Of a DNA stretch of 64,000 nucleotides, positions 53,752-63,254 are shown piece after piece (within the stretch, counting starts at the first letter, position 1; each line of letters begins with the position of its first letter). Under the pieces are notes generated by a model. It was not told where the DNA came from. It saw nothing but the letters and a program-made list of their open reading frames with translations, and did not search any database. A program made the translations under genes and the position numbers. The DNA is from Vigna angularis (Eukaryota > Streptophyta > Magnoliopsida > Fabales > Fabaceae), in assembly GCF_016808095.1 (NCBI RefSeq), contig NC_068972.1, forward strand, positions 27,644,289 to 27,708,288, given 5' to 3'.

Positions 53752-56700
53752 CTAGAGAATCCCTTCTGCTTCTTCATTTGTCACACATCTCCTCAAAAGA
53801 TTATCTGCTCCAATCTTGAACAAATAAGGATCATCCCAGACAAACTGCTTAGCATCATGCAGAAATTTCTTTCTTTGCTGCCATGTTAAATCTCCTGGCA
53901 TGACCTTTGCAGCTTTGAAATTAGCCATATCAGTAAACCATGGCCTCTGCTGAATATACATGAGTGCTTCATCTGAAAAAGACTCCCAGATCTCTGATTC
54001 CTTCCTAGTAACCTCCTTGTTGACTAATCGTGATAAATGATCAGCAATCAAATTCTCACTCCCTTTCTTATCACGGATCTCCACATCAAACTCTTGCAAG
54101 AATAGTACCCATCTAATCAGACGTGGCTTAGAATCTGGCTTTGTCAACAAGTACTTGATAGCTGCATGATCTGTATAAATAATCACCTTAGACCTAATAA
54201 GATAAGGTCTAAATTTTTCTAGAGCATACACTATAGCTAGAAATTCTTTTTCTGTGGTAGCATAATTCAACTGAGCATCATTCAGAACTTTGCTGGCATA
54301 ATAAATTGGATGAAAAATTCGCTCTGTTCGCTGGCCAAGAACAAATCCCATTGCATAATCACTTGCATCACACATTAGTTCGAAATTTTTATTCCAATCT
54401 AGAGCTATAATCACTGGCGCTGACACTAATTTACTCTTCAATATATCAAAGGCTTTCAAACATTCTTCATTCATCACAAAAGAAGTGTCCTTCATAAGAA
54501 GATTACTCAATGGTTTGGCAATTTTTGAGAAGTCTTTAATGAATCTTCTATAAAATCCAGCATGACCTAGAAAACTTCTAATTCCCCTTACATTTGTCGG
54601 TGGAGGTAATTTCTCAATGACTTCCACTTTTGCTTTATCTACCTCAATCCCTTTAGCAGAAATTTTATGTCCCAGCACAATTCCTTCCTTCACCATAAAA
54701 TGGCATTTCTCCCAATTAAGAACAAGATTTGTCTGAACACATCTTTTGAGAACAATATCCAAATTCGCCAAACACCTTTGAAAAGAATTTCCAAAGACTG
54801 AAAAATCATCCATGAAGACTTCAATACACTTTTCTAAGAGATCTGCGAAAATTGCCTGCATACACCTTTGAAAAGTAGCTGGAGCATTACACAATCCAAA
54901 TGGCATCTTCCTATAAGCAAAAATACCAAAAGGACAAGTAAAAGCTGTCTTCTCTTGATCTTTTGGGTCTACCACAATTTGATTGTATCCAGAATATCCA
55001 TCTAAGAAGCAATAGAAAGCTTGACCTGCTAATCTTTCTAACATCTGGTCCATGAAAGGAAGAGGAAAATGATCCTTCCTAGTGGCTTTATTTAACTTTC
55101 TGTAATCAATGCACATTCGCCATCCAGTAACTGTACGAGTGGGAATAAGTTCATTCTTATCATTGTGAATTACTGTCATGCCGCCTTTCTTTGGAACCAC
55201 CTGAACTGGACTTACCCATTCACTGTCAGAGATAGGATAAATAATACCAGCTTCTAAAAGTTTCAACACTTCTTTTCTGACCACCTCCTTCATTACAGGG
55301 TTTAACCTTCTCTGTGGTTGAGCACTCAGTCTATAATCCTCCTCCATAAAAATCTTATGCATACAATAAGTTGGGCTAATACCTTTAAGATCTGATATTG
55401 ACCACCCAATTGCTCCTTTATTTACCTTCAGAATTTCTGTCAACTGTTCTTCTTCTTGTAGAGACAATGAATTACTGATAATAACTGGCTTTTTTTCATC
55501 TTCTTCTAGAAAAACATACTTTAGATGTGCTGGGAGTCTTTTTAATTCTGACTTCTTTACTTTGACTTCTTCTTCCTTCTCAATTATTTCAAATTTTGTA
55601 TCTTCCACTGGAATCTTCTTCAATGTTTCCAATTCCATCACGCACTCTTCAACTAATCTTTCTTCTCCTTCATCTAGATCTTCACAAGCATCAATGAGAG
55701 TTCTTTCTAATGGAGAAACAGGCCTCACCATCTTTTCTTGTATCATACAAACTTCATCAAGTTCGTCAAATTGAAAACATGCCTTATCATCATTTGGATA
55801 TGTCATAGCTTTGAATACGTCAAAAGTGACTTCTTCATCATGAACTCTCAATTTCAACTTACCATTCTCCACATCAATTAAAACTCTAGCAGTCTTCATA
55901 AAAGGTCTCCCAAGAATGAGAGGTACATCACTATTTCCTTCCATCTCCATTACAATAAAATCTACTGGGAATACAAACTTATCAACCTTCACCAACACAT
56001 CTTCAACCACTCCATATGGATATTTAAGAGATCTATCTGCCAGTTGAAGAGCCATTCTGGTAGGTTTGATTTCCAATCCCTCAATTTGTTTACACATAGA
56101 TAGCGGCATTAAATTAATGCTAGCTCCCAAATCAATCAATGCTCTTCCAACTTCCAAGTCTCCTATGGTGCACGAAATATTGAAGCTTCCTGGATCTTTA
56201 AGCTTAGGAGGTACTTTTTGTATAATTTCACTGCAGTTACCCTGTATTTGGATAGTCTCCTTCTCAATATACTTGTTCTTCTTTGTAAGGAGTTCCTTCA
56301 AAAATTTTGCATATGTTGGCATCTGTTGCAATGCTTCAGAGAATGGTATAGTAATCTCCAACTTTTTAAACAACTCCATGAATCTCTCCAACTGTTTTTC
56401 TTTCTCCTTCCTTGAAATATTCTTTGGATAAGGAAGTGGGTTTTCAAATTCTCTTTGTTTTTTTTCTTTCTTTTTATCTTCTTCTTCTTCTTTCTTTTTA
56501 TCTTCTTCTTTTTTCTCTCTCTCAACTCTTTCTTTCCACTCACAATTCTCTTTTTCACTCTCATTTTCTTTTTCCTCTCTTTTTCTCTCTTCTAACACCT
56601 TACCACTTCTGGTCAGAATAGTTTTACACTCCTTTCTAAGATTATCAGTTTTCATCTTGTCAAATATTCGCTCAACATAAGTCTTTATATTTTGAAATGC

Positions 56701-57786
56701 AACGTCCACATTCTTACAATAAGATGCATTCACTTTCAAGAATTGTTGAAAGGTTTCGTCTAGTTTTGTTGTCTTCCTAAATGAAATGGGTTGCATTTGC
56801 CATGTTTGCTGCTGTTGTTGAAGCATTAAAACCTTTTGTATTTCCTGTGGTAACTGAGAGAGTTGCGTAATTACTTCCTCCAACTGCTGAAAAATAATCT
56901 TATTTTGTGCTAACAAGGTGTCATAGGTTTGCAGCTGTATAACTCCTTTTTGTTGACTAAGAGCTCCTCTTTCACTATTCAAATCATTATCACTAGTGGC
57001 CATATTATCAATGATTTCTGTAGCTTCTTCTGGAGTTTTCCATTTGATGTTTCCTCCAGCTGTGGCGTCAAGCATCATCTTGGTTTGAGACCCAAGACTT
57101 GTAAGAAAAGCCAAGACTACCTCCCCCTCGTCAAAACCATGTGTGGGAGTTTTTCTCAGTAAGCTTTTAAATCTATCCCATGCATGACCTAGTGATTCCT
57201 CCATACCTTGCCTGAAAGTTGTAATCTCTTGCTTTCCTTTGTTTACCTTTGATTGTGGAAAGTACTTGTTTAGGAATTTTGTTACCACCTCTTCCCACTC
57301 TGTAAAACTTCCTTTCTGAAAAGAATTTAACCAAATCTTAACATTGCCTCCTAGTGAGAATGGAAACAAGCTAAGTTTGATTGCATCGTCCGGCACCCCA
57401 TTTATCTTGACTGTGTTGAAAATCTCGTTAAATGTAGTGAGGTGCTCATATGGGCTTTTGTGAGACAACCCATTAAACTGGTTACTCTTAACCAATTGGA
57501 TTAGTGTTGGTTTCACCTCCATATTTGCTGCATTGACTCTTAGTCTTGCTATGCTGTTAAAGTGTTGAGGTCCAGCTACATTTGTATAATCAGCAAGAGT
57601 TCGTCTATTATTCTCCATATTTTCAGTGCTATGGTCAGAGTTCTGTGGTGATGGTTGTAACAGAGTTTCTGGAGAAGGAAAGAGTTCTCTAGATGTTCTG
57701 ATTCTTCTCCTCCGTCTACTTCCTTCCAAACCTTCAAGAAGAGGATCTGCAGTTTTCTTGCTCCTTTTTCGGATTGCTTCCTGCAT
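53752..57786 (-). CDS. gag-protease-RT-RNase H polyprotein of element E
   Basis: About 1344 codons from ATG 57786 (MQEAIRKRSKK); the frame is also open upstream to a TTG. Gag core RRTLADYTNVAGPQHFNS at residue ~60, KIWLNSFQKGSFTEWEEVV at ~155, Lys/Glu-rich linker ~400-470. Protease DLGASINLMPLSM at ~550 and ILGRPFMKT at ~620. RT YRKLNKATRKDHFPLPFMDQ at ~895 and catalytic FMDDFSVFG at ~990. RNase H FELMCDASDYAMG at ~1135 and TEKEFLAIVYALEKFRPYL at ~1185. It makes the particle and copies RNA to DNA. The family is Athila-type Ty3/gypsy by FMDDF and DLGAS. The gag zinc knuckle seen in H is missing here, apparently by an in-frame deletion after QKVLMLQQQQ. It ends at TAG 53752, where relatives continue into integrase. 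Confidence 0.9.
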   Translation of the reverse strand: MQEAIRKRSKKTADPLLEGLEGSRRRRRIRTSRELFPSPETLLQPSPQNSDHSTENMENNRRTLADYTNVAGPQHFNSIARLRVNAANMEVKPTLIQLVKSNQFNGLSHKSPYEHLTTFNEIFNTVKINGVPDDAIKLSLFPFSLGGNVKIWLNSFQKGSFTEWEEVVTKFLNKYFPQSKVNKGKQEITTFRQGMEESLGHAWDRFKSLLRKTPTHGFDEGEVVLAFLTSLGSQTKMMLDATAGGNIKWKTPEEATEIIDNMATSDNDLNSERGALSQQKGVIQLQTYDTLLAQNKIIFQQLEEVITQLSQLPQEIQKVLMLQQQQQTWQMQPISFRKTTKLDETFQQFLKVNASYCKNVDVAFQNIKTYVERIFDKMKTDNLRKECKTILTRSGKVLEERKREEKENESEKENCEWKERVEREKKEEDKKKEEEEDKKKEKKQREFENPLPYPKNISRKEKEKQLERFMELFKKLEITIPFSEALQQMPTYAKFLKELLTKKNKYIEKETIQIQGNCSEIIQKVPPKLKDPGSFNISCTIGDLEVGRALIDLGASINLMPLSMCKQIEGLEIKPTRMALQLADRSLKYPYGVVEDVLVKVDKFVFPVDFIVMEMEGNSDVPLILGRPFMKTARVLIDVENGKLKLRVHDEEVTFDVFKAMTYPNDDKACFQFDELDEVCMIQEKMVRPVSPLERTLIDACEDLDEGEERLVEECVMELETLKKIPVEDTKFEIIEKEEEVKVKKSELKRLPAHLKYVFLEEDEKKPVIISNSLSLQEEEQLTEILKVNKGAIGWSISDLKGISPTYCMHKIFMEEDYRLSAQPQRRLNPVMKEVVRKEVLKLLEAGIIYPISDSEWVSPVQVVPKKGGMTVIHNDKNELIPTRTVTGWRMCIDYRKLNKATRKDHFPLPFMDQMLERLAGQAFYCFLDGYSGYNQIVVDPKDQEKTAFTCPFGIFAYRKMPFGLCNAPATFQRCMQAIFADLLEKCIEVFMDDFSVFGNSFQRCLANLDIVLKRCVQTNLVLNWEKCHFMVKEGIVLGHKISAKGIEVDKAKVEVIEKLPPPTNVRGIRSFLGHAGFYRRFIKDFSKIAKPLSNLLMKDTSFVMNEECLKAFDILKSKLVSAPVIIALDWNKNFELMCDASDYAMGFVLGQRTERIFHPIYYASKVLNDAQLNYATTEKEFLAIVYALEKFRPYLIRSKVIIYTDHAAIKYLLTKPDSKPRLIRWVLFLQEFDVEIRDKKGSENLIADHLSRLVNKEVTRKESEIWESFSDEALMYIQQRPWFTDMANFKAAKVMPGDLTWQQRKKFLHDAKQFVWDDPYLFKIGADNLLRRCVTNEEAEGIL

Positions 57787-57844
57787 ACACAAGAAAACAA
57801 ATCCCTAAAAGAATTGGTTAGCACAAAAAGATATAAAAGAAGAT

Positions 57845-57955
57845 AAAATAAAAACAGAATAATAAAAACAAAAACAGAAAATAAAATAAAAACAGAAAAT
57901 AAAATAAAATAAAATAAAAACAGAAAAATAAAATAAAATAAAATTAAAACAAAAA
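57845..57955 (-). repeat. A-rich leader tract of element E
   Basis: AAAATAAAATAAAA and AAAACAGAAAA repeats. Confidence 0.75.
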
Positions 57956-58006
57956 ACAAGTCAAAGTTAATCAATAATCAAACAAATAAACTAGCTAAAC
58001 CACGAG

Positions 58007-58024
58007 TCCCCGACAACGGCGCCA
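58007..58024 (-). other. Primer-binding site of element E (tRNA-Asp, one mismatch)
   Basis: Minus-strand TGGCGCCGTTGTCGGGGA; one C to T change against the perfect site in A to D. Confidence 0.8.
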
Positions 58025-58030
58025 AAAACT

Positions 58031-59319
58031 TGACGACAAATTTATGAACACCGAAAACGGCGCCACAAACTTGTTTAACAATCGGCAAGTGTGACCGAAT
58101 CGTATCAAGTAATAAAACTAGGTAAGACCAAGTATCGTTTTCCCAAAGGACTCACGGCCTAGTTAGTTATCTGATTTGTTGATTATTTAAGACTTGTGAA
58201 CGATTGATTGTAGGTTTTTAAATGCAAAAGACAGTAATTAAATATGTATGCATGAATGTGATCAATGGCAAAAAGAGTAAAACAAACACGGAATGAATTA
58301 TATGGATGAGTATATTGTTGGGGTTATCAATTTCATCTTATCCACTCTCATATACTTTAGGAATTCATCAATCTTTTCATCAATGTTAATGCCACTCTCT
58401 AAATTACCTTGTCAAGAAGGCCTATCCTTAATTACGAGTTCATACAATTCCTAGCATTCCTAGTAATTAGTTCTGAAGTGTAGGAGCTTAAAGGCAACCA
58501 ATACGCTATTGGGAGAAATTCCCCGGATCTAGACTTCCCCATACGTTCCCATATCGACAAAATCAATGATCATGACAATGAATGAGTTAAACAATGCAAG
58601 CATTAAGCAAAGAGAAAAAACCCTAACTACTGATGAAAGAAAGCATGTATCTCAAATAAGATGTTTAAACACAAATTCCATATATGAGAGTTTCACAAGA
58701 TTACATTGATCCCCCAAAAACAATACAGGGTTTAGTTCACCATATTCATGGTGAATCTAGATGAACAATAATGAAAGAATGAAAGATAAAACCCTAGAAA
58801 GGTAGAGAGGTAGCCTGAGCATCCAAGATCTTCCTTCAAAGGGGTGGAAAAGAGAGTGTTTGCTTCGTCCCAGCCAAAGATACAAACCCTAGGAAAACCT
58901 AAAGCTTATATACTATTCGTAAAATACAGAAAATTAGGCCCAAGCCCAAAATAGTGCCGCTCAGCGGTAAGTGCGCCAGCTCGATTCTTCCCCTCAGCGG
59001 CCATTTCACCCCTTAGCGGAGCTAACGTGGGTTTCTGAGTGCGGCTCAGCGATAAACTACCGCTAAGCGGTGGTTACGGCTTCTCCTTTTGCACTTTTTG
59101 ATGTCTTTTCTTATTATTCCCTTTCTGTTCTTCTTCACTTCTTTCACCAAATTCACCTTAAAACATGCATAAAACACTGAAATCAAGCATAAACCTGTCC
59201 AGCTCTCTTATTTCTGAAAATATAACCAAAAACATGATTTCAAGCTAGTTTCTAAGTGTTAAAGGTTGCTTTTAGTATCAAATTTAATCATGAAAACAAC
59301 AGTTTTTCAACTGTTATCA
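58031..59319 (-). repeat. 5' LTR of element E
   Basis: 1289 bp; plus-strand edge TGACGACAAATTT (one change from TGATGAC) to TTTTTCAACTGTTATCA. Fossil primer-binding site 58051-58065; CCGCT-type boxes at about 58957-59070. Confidence 0.9.
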
Positions 59320-59324
59320 CCAAC

Positions 59325-59463
59325 CTTCATATTCCTATGCCTAGGCAATATGCTATTGGGAGAAATTCCCCGGATCTAGATTTCCCCGTACGTTCCCATA
59401 TCGACAAAATCAATAATTATGGCATTGAATGAGTTAAACAATGCAAGCTTTAAGCAAGGAGGA
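59325..59463 (-). repeat. 5' LTR of element D, second piece
   Basis: Continues D's LTR (CTTCATATTCCTATGCCTAG onward) between E and F. The GAGGA at its end is the left duplication of F. Confidence 0.85.
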
Positions 59464-61322
59464 TGATGAGTCAATATTTTCTTTACTTGACTTAGTTTAT
59501 TGTGCTAGATTTAATCAGGGAATTGTGCTTGAATGTCCAATATTTCCCCATTTTTGCTAATTATGCTTAATTTGACTAGAAATTCTTATTTTAATTAATT
59601 TGAATTATCTGAGGCTAATTATTTGCATTATTAATTGTAGGGAAATTATTGGATAATATTTGGGACATTTTGAGGTCAAAAGAAAATGCCACATCAAATA
59701 TACTTTGAACTAAGATGAGAGAGGAGGTGTGGATTTCAATTTTGGGGGTGCACATGGAGAAGTAACTCACGTCCACGTCTTGGAATGTGAGGGAAGGAAG
59801 CAATGGGCTGGATTCATTTGGAGAGGTGAACACGTAATGGATGAGCAGCGGTCCAGCAGCAAACGGCCCACATCCAGGAAGTCCAGCAGCAACGTGAAGG
59901 AGTGCTGATTTCATTTTGGGAAGTGGTGTCTCCGTTGGAGCGTGGAGCATGGAGAAAAAAAAAAGCGATCCAGCTTGCACACGGTGAGCAGCAACCACAT
60001 GGTCCAGCATGGCTTGCACCCATTTATTCCTTCATCCAACAATCAACACGTGAAGAAAGAAGGAACTGCCACCAAGAGGAATCTTTGGACAACAGCTTTG
60101 GAGGTGCTTAACGGTCATGGCCCAAGGAAGAAGTGAAGCAGCAGGTCCAGCAACATGTGGTGGCAATAGAAGAGAAGTCCCAGCAATAGAAGAAAGGGGT
60201 GACGACAGCATGTGGTGGCAACAAAAGAAGCTGACCAGCAAAGAAGTGTTGATCCACTTGGGGCTGAATGAAAGGAAGCAGGTGGCAAAAAGAAGAAGCT
60301 AGTCCAGCAGCCACTTCACGGTCCAGCAGAGAAAAGAGGAAAAACACACTCCACGCCCTTGGTCCAGCACGATCCAACAATGCACGGAGCAGAGGAGAGC
60401 TCACGGTCCAGCAACAGCGGGTTGGTCCAGCAAGCAAAGAAGCAGCGCCTGCTTTCACACGGAGGCAGCCCATACGCACATCTTGGAGCGTCCAGAGGCA
60501 ACCCAAACACACGGTGTCATTTGGCCTTTTAACATTTGGCCTTTTAAAGAAGAGAAAGCAATTATTGATTGTAATAACTCTCGGTGGTTCATTTTGTTGT
60601 TATGGAGAAAAGTGGTCACGCTTCCAACCTTTGTCACTTTCATTGGTTTTATTACTTTATACATTAGAATGCAAAGCAGCTGACTTGTTTCCTTTACTGT
60701 TAATGTTTCTTCTTAGTGCTATTTCCGCTGTGAATTGCATTTAAATGCTTGGTTTACTTGTTGCATTTTATTTTACTCCCACCTTTTTGCATTGAATGTT
60801 TGATTCCAGCTGCATGGTGTTTCTATTGGCGCGTTGCATCTCGCAACATTAATGTGCATTTCCTTATTAGCCAAGAGTTTAAGTGTTTCTTTATTATTTG
60901 TTGCATCTTAATTAATTCCGACACCTTGCTTTAGTATAATTCAGTTATTGTTTTCGTTCACTTTGTTATCTATTCCGTTCGGTTTCTTTATTTTTCTGCA
61001 TTTCCAATTTCCGCACTTCCTTTAGAGACCGTTCAATCTCAATGTATAAACGTTCGGTCATCTGTAGGACCATTCGGTCTTTATGCTTCGTTCATTTAAT
61101 TTAGTGTTTTCAGGTACGTTTGGATGTATTTAATTTCTAATTTTAATTTAGTTCATTTCTAAGCACAAAAACATTTTCAAAACCCCCCCCCCCCCCCACT
61201 ACGTGTTTGACCTAAGACTCGAACCACATTTGGTCCTTGAGAGATAACCTAGGAGTCACTTCCTAGCTTATACTACATTATTTCTTGCAATCAAATTTGA
61301 TGGGTCGCGACAGCCCGCATCA
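59464..61322. mobile_element. F: solo LTR of another Ty3/gypsy-type family
   Basis: 1859 bp, TGATGAG to CGCATCA, flanked by GAGGA at 59459-59463 and 61323-61327; D's other LTR shows the empty site (AAGCAAGGAGGAAAAACCC). No internal region, so recombination left one LTR. It holds about ten GTCCAGCA motifs (59840-60440) and a 15-base C run (61183-61197). The end GGGTCGCGACAGCCCGCATCA-like segment suggests U5 on the right (plus orientation), but I am not sure. Open frames at 60108-60744 lack motifs. Confidence 0.8.
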
Positions 61323-61327
61323 GAGGA

Positions 61328-62046
61328 AAAACCCTAACTAATGATGAAAGAAAGCATGTATCTTAAAATAAGACGTTAAAACATAAATTCCATATATGAG
61401 AGTTTCACAAGACTACATTGATTCCCCAACAACAATACAAGGTTTAGTTCACCATATTCATGGTGAAACTAGATGAACAATAAAGAAAGAATGATAGATA
61501 GAACCCTAGAAAGATGAGAAGGTATCCTAAGCATCCAAGATCTTCCTCCAAGGGGTGGAAAAGTGTGTGTTTGCTTCGTCTCCAGCCAAAGATACAAACC
61601 CTAGGAAGTCCTAAAGCTTATATATTATTCGTAATATTACAGAAAAGTGGGCCTAAGCCCAAAAGACCACCGCTCAGCGGTAAACTGCCGCTCAGCGGTA
61701 CTAGCGCAAAGTCAATTTTCCCCTCAACTGCATTTTCACCCCTCAACGGAGCCAACGAGTGTTCCTGAGTGCCGCTCAGCGGTAAATTGCCGCTGAGCGG
61801 TACTTGCGGCTTCTCCTTTTGCACTTTTTGAGTTCTTTTCTAATTCCATCTCTATCCTTCTTCACTTCTTTCACCAAATTCACCTTAAAACCTGCATAAA
61901 ACACTAAAATCAAGCATAAACATGTCCAGCTCTCTTATTTCCAAAAATATGAACAAAAGCATGATTCCAAGCTAGTTTCTAAGTGTTAAAGGTTGCTTTT
62001 AGTATCAATTTTAAGCATGAAAATAATAGTTTTTCAACTGTTATCA
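61328..62046 (-). repeat. 5' LTR of element D, third piece
   Basis: Rest of D's LTR to the U3 end (TTTTTCAACTGTTATCA, 62046), with perfect CCGCTCAGCGG boxes at about 61671-61698 and 61771-61801. Confidence 0.85.
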
Positions 62047-62051
62047 ACTAC
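62047..62051 (+). repeat. Right target-site duplication ACTAC of element D
   Basis: Pairs with 44953-44957. Confidence 0.9.
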
Positions 62052-62575
62052 CTGGAAGATGTTTACATGATCGTCTAACTACTGCAAATTTATTTTTGGT
62101 TCATGCCATAAAAACCTGGATACCAACCAACTAGGTTGTTGTTATGAGTAAGCACATGATTGAAATTGCATGTAGTCATGGACATATTCTGCCATATGGT
62201 GGTTTTATCAGCGGTGTATTGAAGCATCATCAAGTTGATCTTACTAGTGAAAAAAAAATTTGGTGCACTGAATCAAATGAAATAGGAAAAGCGACATTGA
62301 GACATAATGGTCTAAAGAAAACAAAAGATGGTTGCGTGTTCAAGGATGTTGACGAAACTCCTTCTACCTTCACTCCACATACTGAGTTTGAAAGATTTGT
62401 TGTGGATCAATTTCGAAGGCTTTCAACAAGAATTTCAAAAGTTGAAAAATCTCTGATCATGATTCACAAGAAATAAGATGAAGACAATGCTCTCATAACT
62501 CCCTTAGCAAGTCAATCTGATGATGAAGATGACACAACAGAAGATGAGTCTATGGAGACATCTGACTCAAATTAG
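62052..62575 (+). pseudogene. Second-family plant transposon protein-like gene, 3' part
   Basis: Continues the gene split at 44957. In frame with the last bases before D: GRCLHDRLTTANLFLVHAIK, an in-frame TAG near 62133, then (from ATG 62144) MIEIACSHGHILPYGGFISG, HTEFERFVVDQFRRLSTRIS, a stop at 62474 and an acidic end reaching TAG near 62573. The HAIK...LPYGGFI pattern is the second half of the plant transposon protein-like domain. Both stops and the earlier frameshift show decay. The acidic Ser/Asp tail resembles 35264-35473 and 30768-31040. Confidence 0.65.
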
Positions 62576-62579
62576 GAAA

Positions 62580-63254
62580 TACTTTCTCTTTTCTCTGACC
62601 CAGCACAACACCTATTGCATAATCACTGGCCTCACATTAATTCAAAATTCCAATTCCAATCTGGAGCTACAATCACTAGGGCTCAAACCAATTTGCTTTT
62701 CAAGATATCAAAAGCTTTTAAACATTCTTCATTCATCACAAAAGGTACATTTTTAACTAGCAAATTACTCAATGGTTTGGCAATCTTTGAGAAGTCTTTA
62801 ATAAAGCTTCTATAAAACCTAGCATTGCCTAAAAAACTTCTAATTCCCTTCACATTTGTTGGTGGTGAAAGTTTCTCAATGACCTCTACTTTGGCTTTAT
62901 CCACTTCAATCCCCCTAGCAGAAATCTTGTGACCTAACACAATTCCTTCTTTTACCATAAAATGACATTTCTCCCAAATAAGCACAAGATTCGTTTGAAC
63001 ACATCTCTTGAGGACAATATGAAGATTAGCCAAACACCTTTGGAAAGAATCTCCAAACACCGAAAAATCATCCATGAAGACTTCAATACACTTTTCTATA
63101 GTCATCCTCCATAAATATTTTATGCATGCAGTAAGTTGGACTTATACCTTTGAGATCTGAGATTGACCACCCAATAGCTTCTTCGTTGGCTTTCAATATT
63201 TCTACCAACTTTTCTTCTTCTTCAGAAAGCAGAGAATTACTAATGATGACTGGT
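62580..63254 (-). pseudogene. Athila-type RT fragment with an internal deletion
   Basis: Minus-strand pol piece. It begins at 63254 with PVIISNSLLSEEEEKLVEIL, AIGWSISDLKGISPTYCMHK and MEDDY, then jumps near 63100 to EKCIEVFMDDFSVFGDSF, losing about 160 residues (RT fingers and palm before FMDDF), with a frame change at the join. It continues with ISARGIEVDKAKVEVIEKLS, FYRSFIKDFSKIAKPLSNLL and a decayed start of RNase H (about 62600). The two junctions (62580 and 63255) show no target duplication. Inactive. Confidence 0.8.

Larger units (their letters stand above)
50082..59319 (-). mobile_element. Element E: near-complete Athila-like element with gag-pol
   Basis: 9238 bp, minus strand, two LTRs (50082-51366 and 58031-59319), TSD CCAAC. 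Order in sense: LTR, tRNA-Asp site, A/T-rich leader, gag-protease-RT-RNase H ORF, integrase in pieces, motif M, 3' noncoding region, polypurine tract, LTR. No env-position ORF, no hairpin array, no internal promoter. It is the only element here with enzymes close to complete, so relatives of E are the likely helpers of A to D. Confidence 0.9.
44958..62046 (-). mobile_element. Element D: non-autonomous Athila-like element, nested
   Basis: Minus strand: 3' LTR 44958-46284, internal 46285-49612, 5' LTR from 49613, interrupted by E (50082-59319) and F (59464-61322), ending 62046. TSD ACTAC on both sides. It has a broken gag C-terminal-like ORF, motif M twice, hairpins and the promoter-like region, but the intron and env-position ORF are deleted. 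Confidence 0.85.

Noticed and set aside
60108..60744. Open frames inside solo LTR F
   Set aside because: No motif, overlapping frames on both strands, and they follow the GTCCAGCA repeats.
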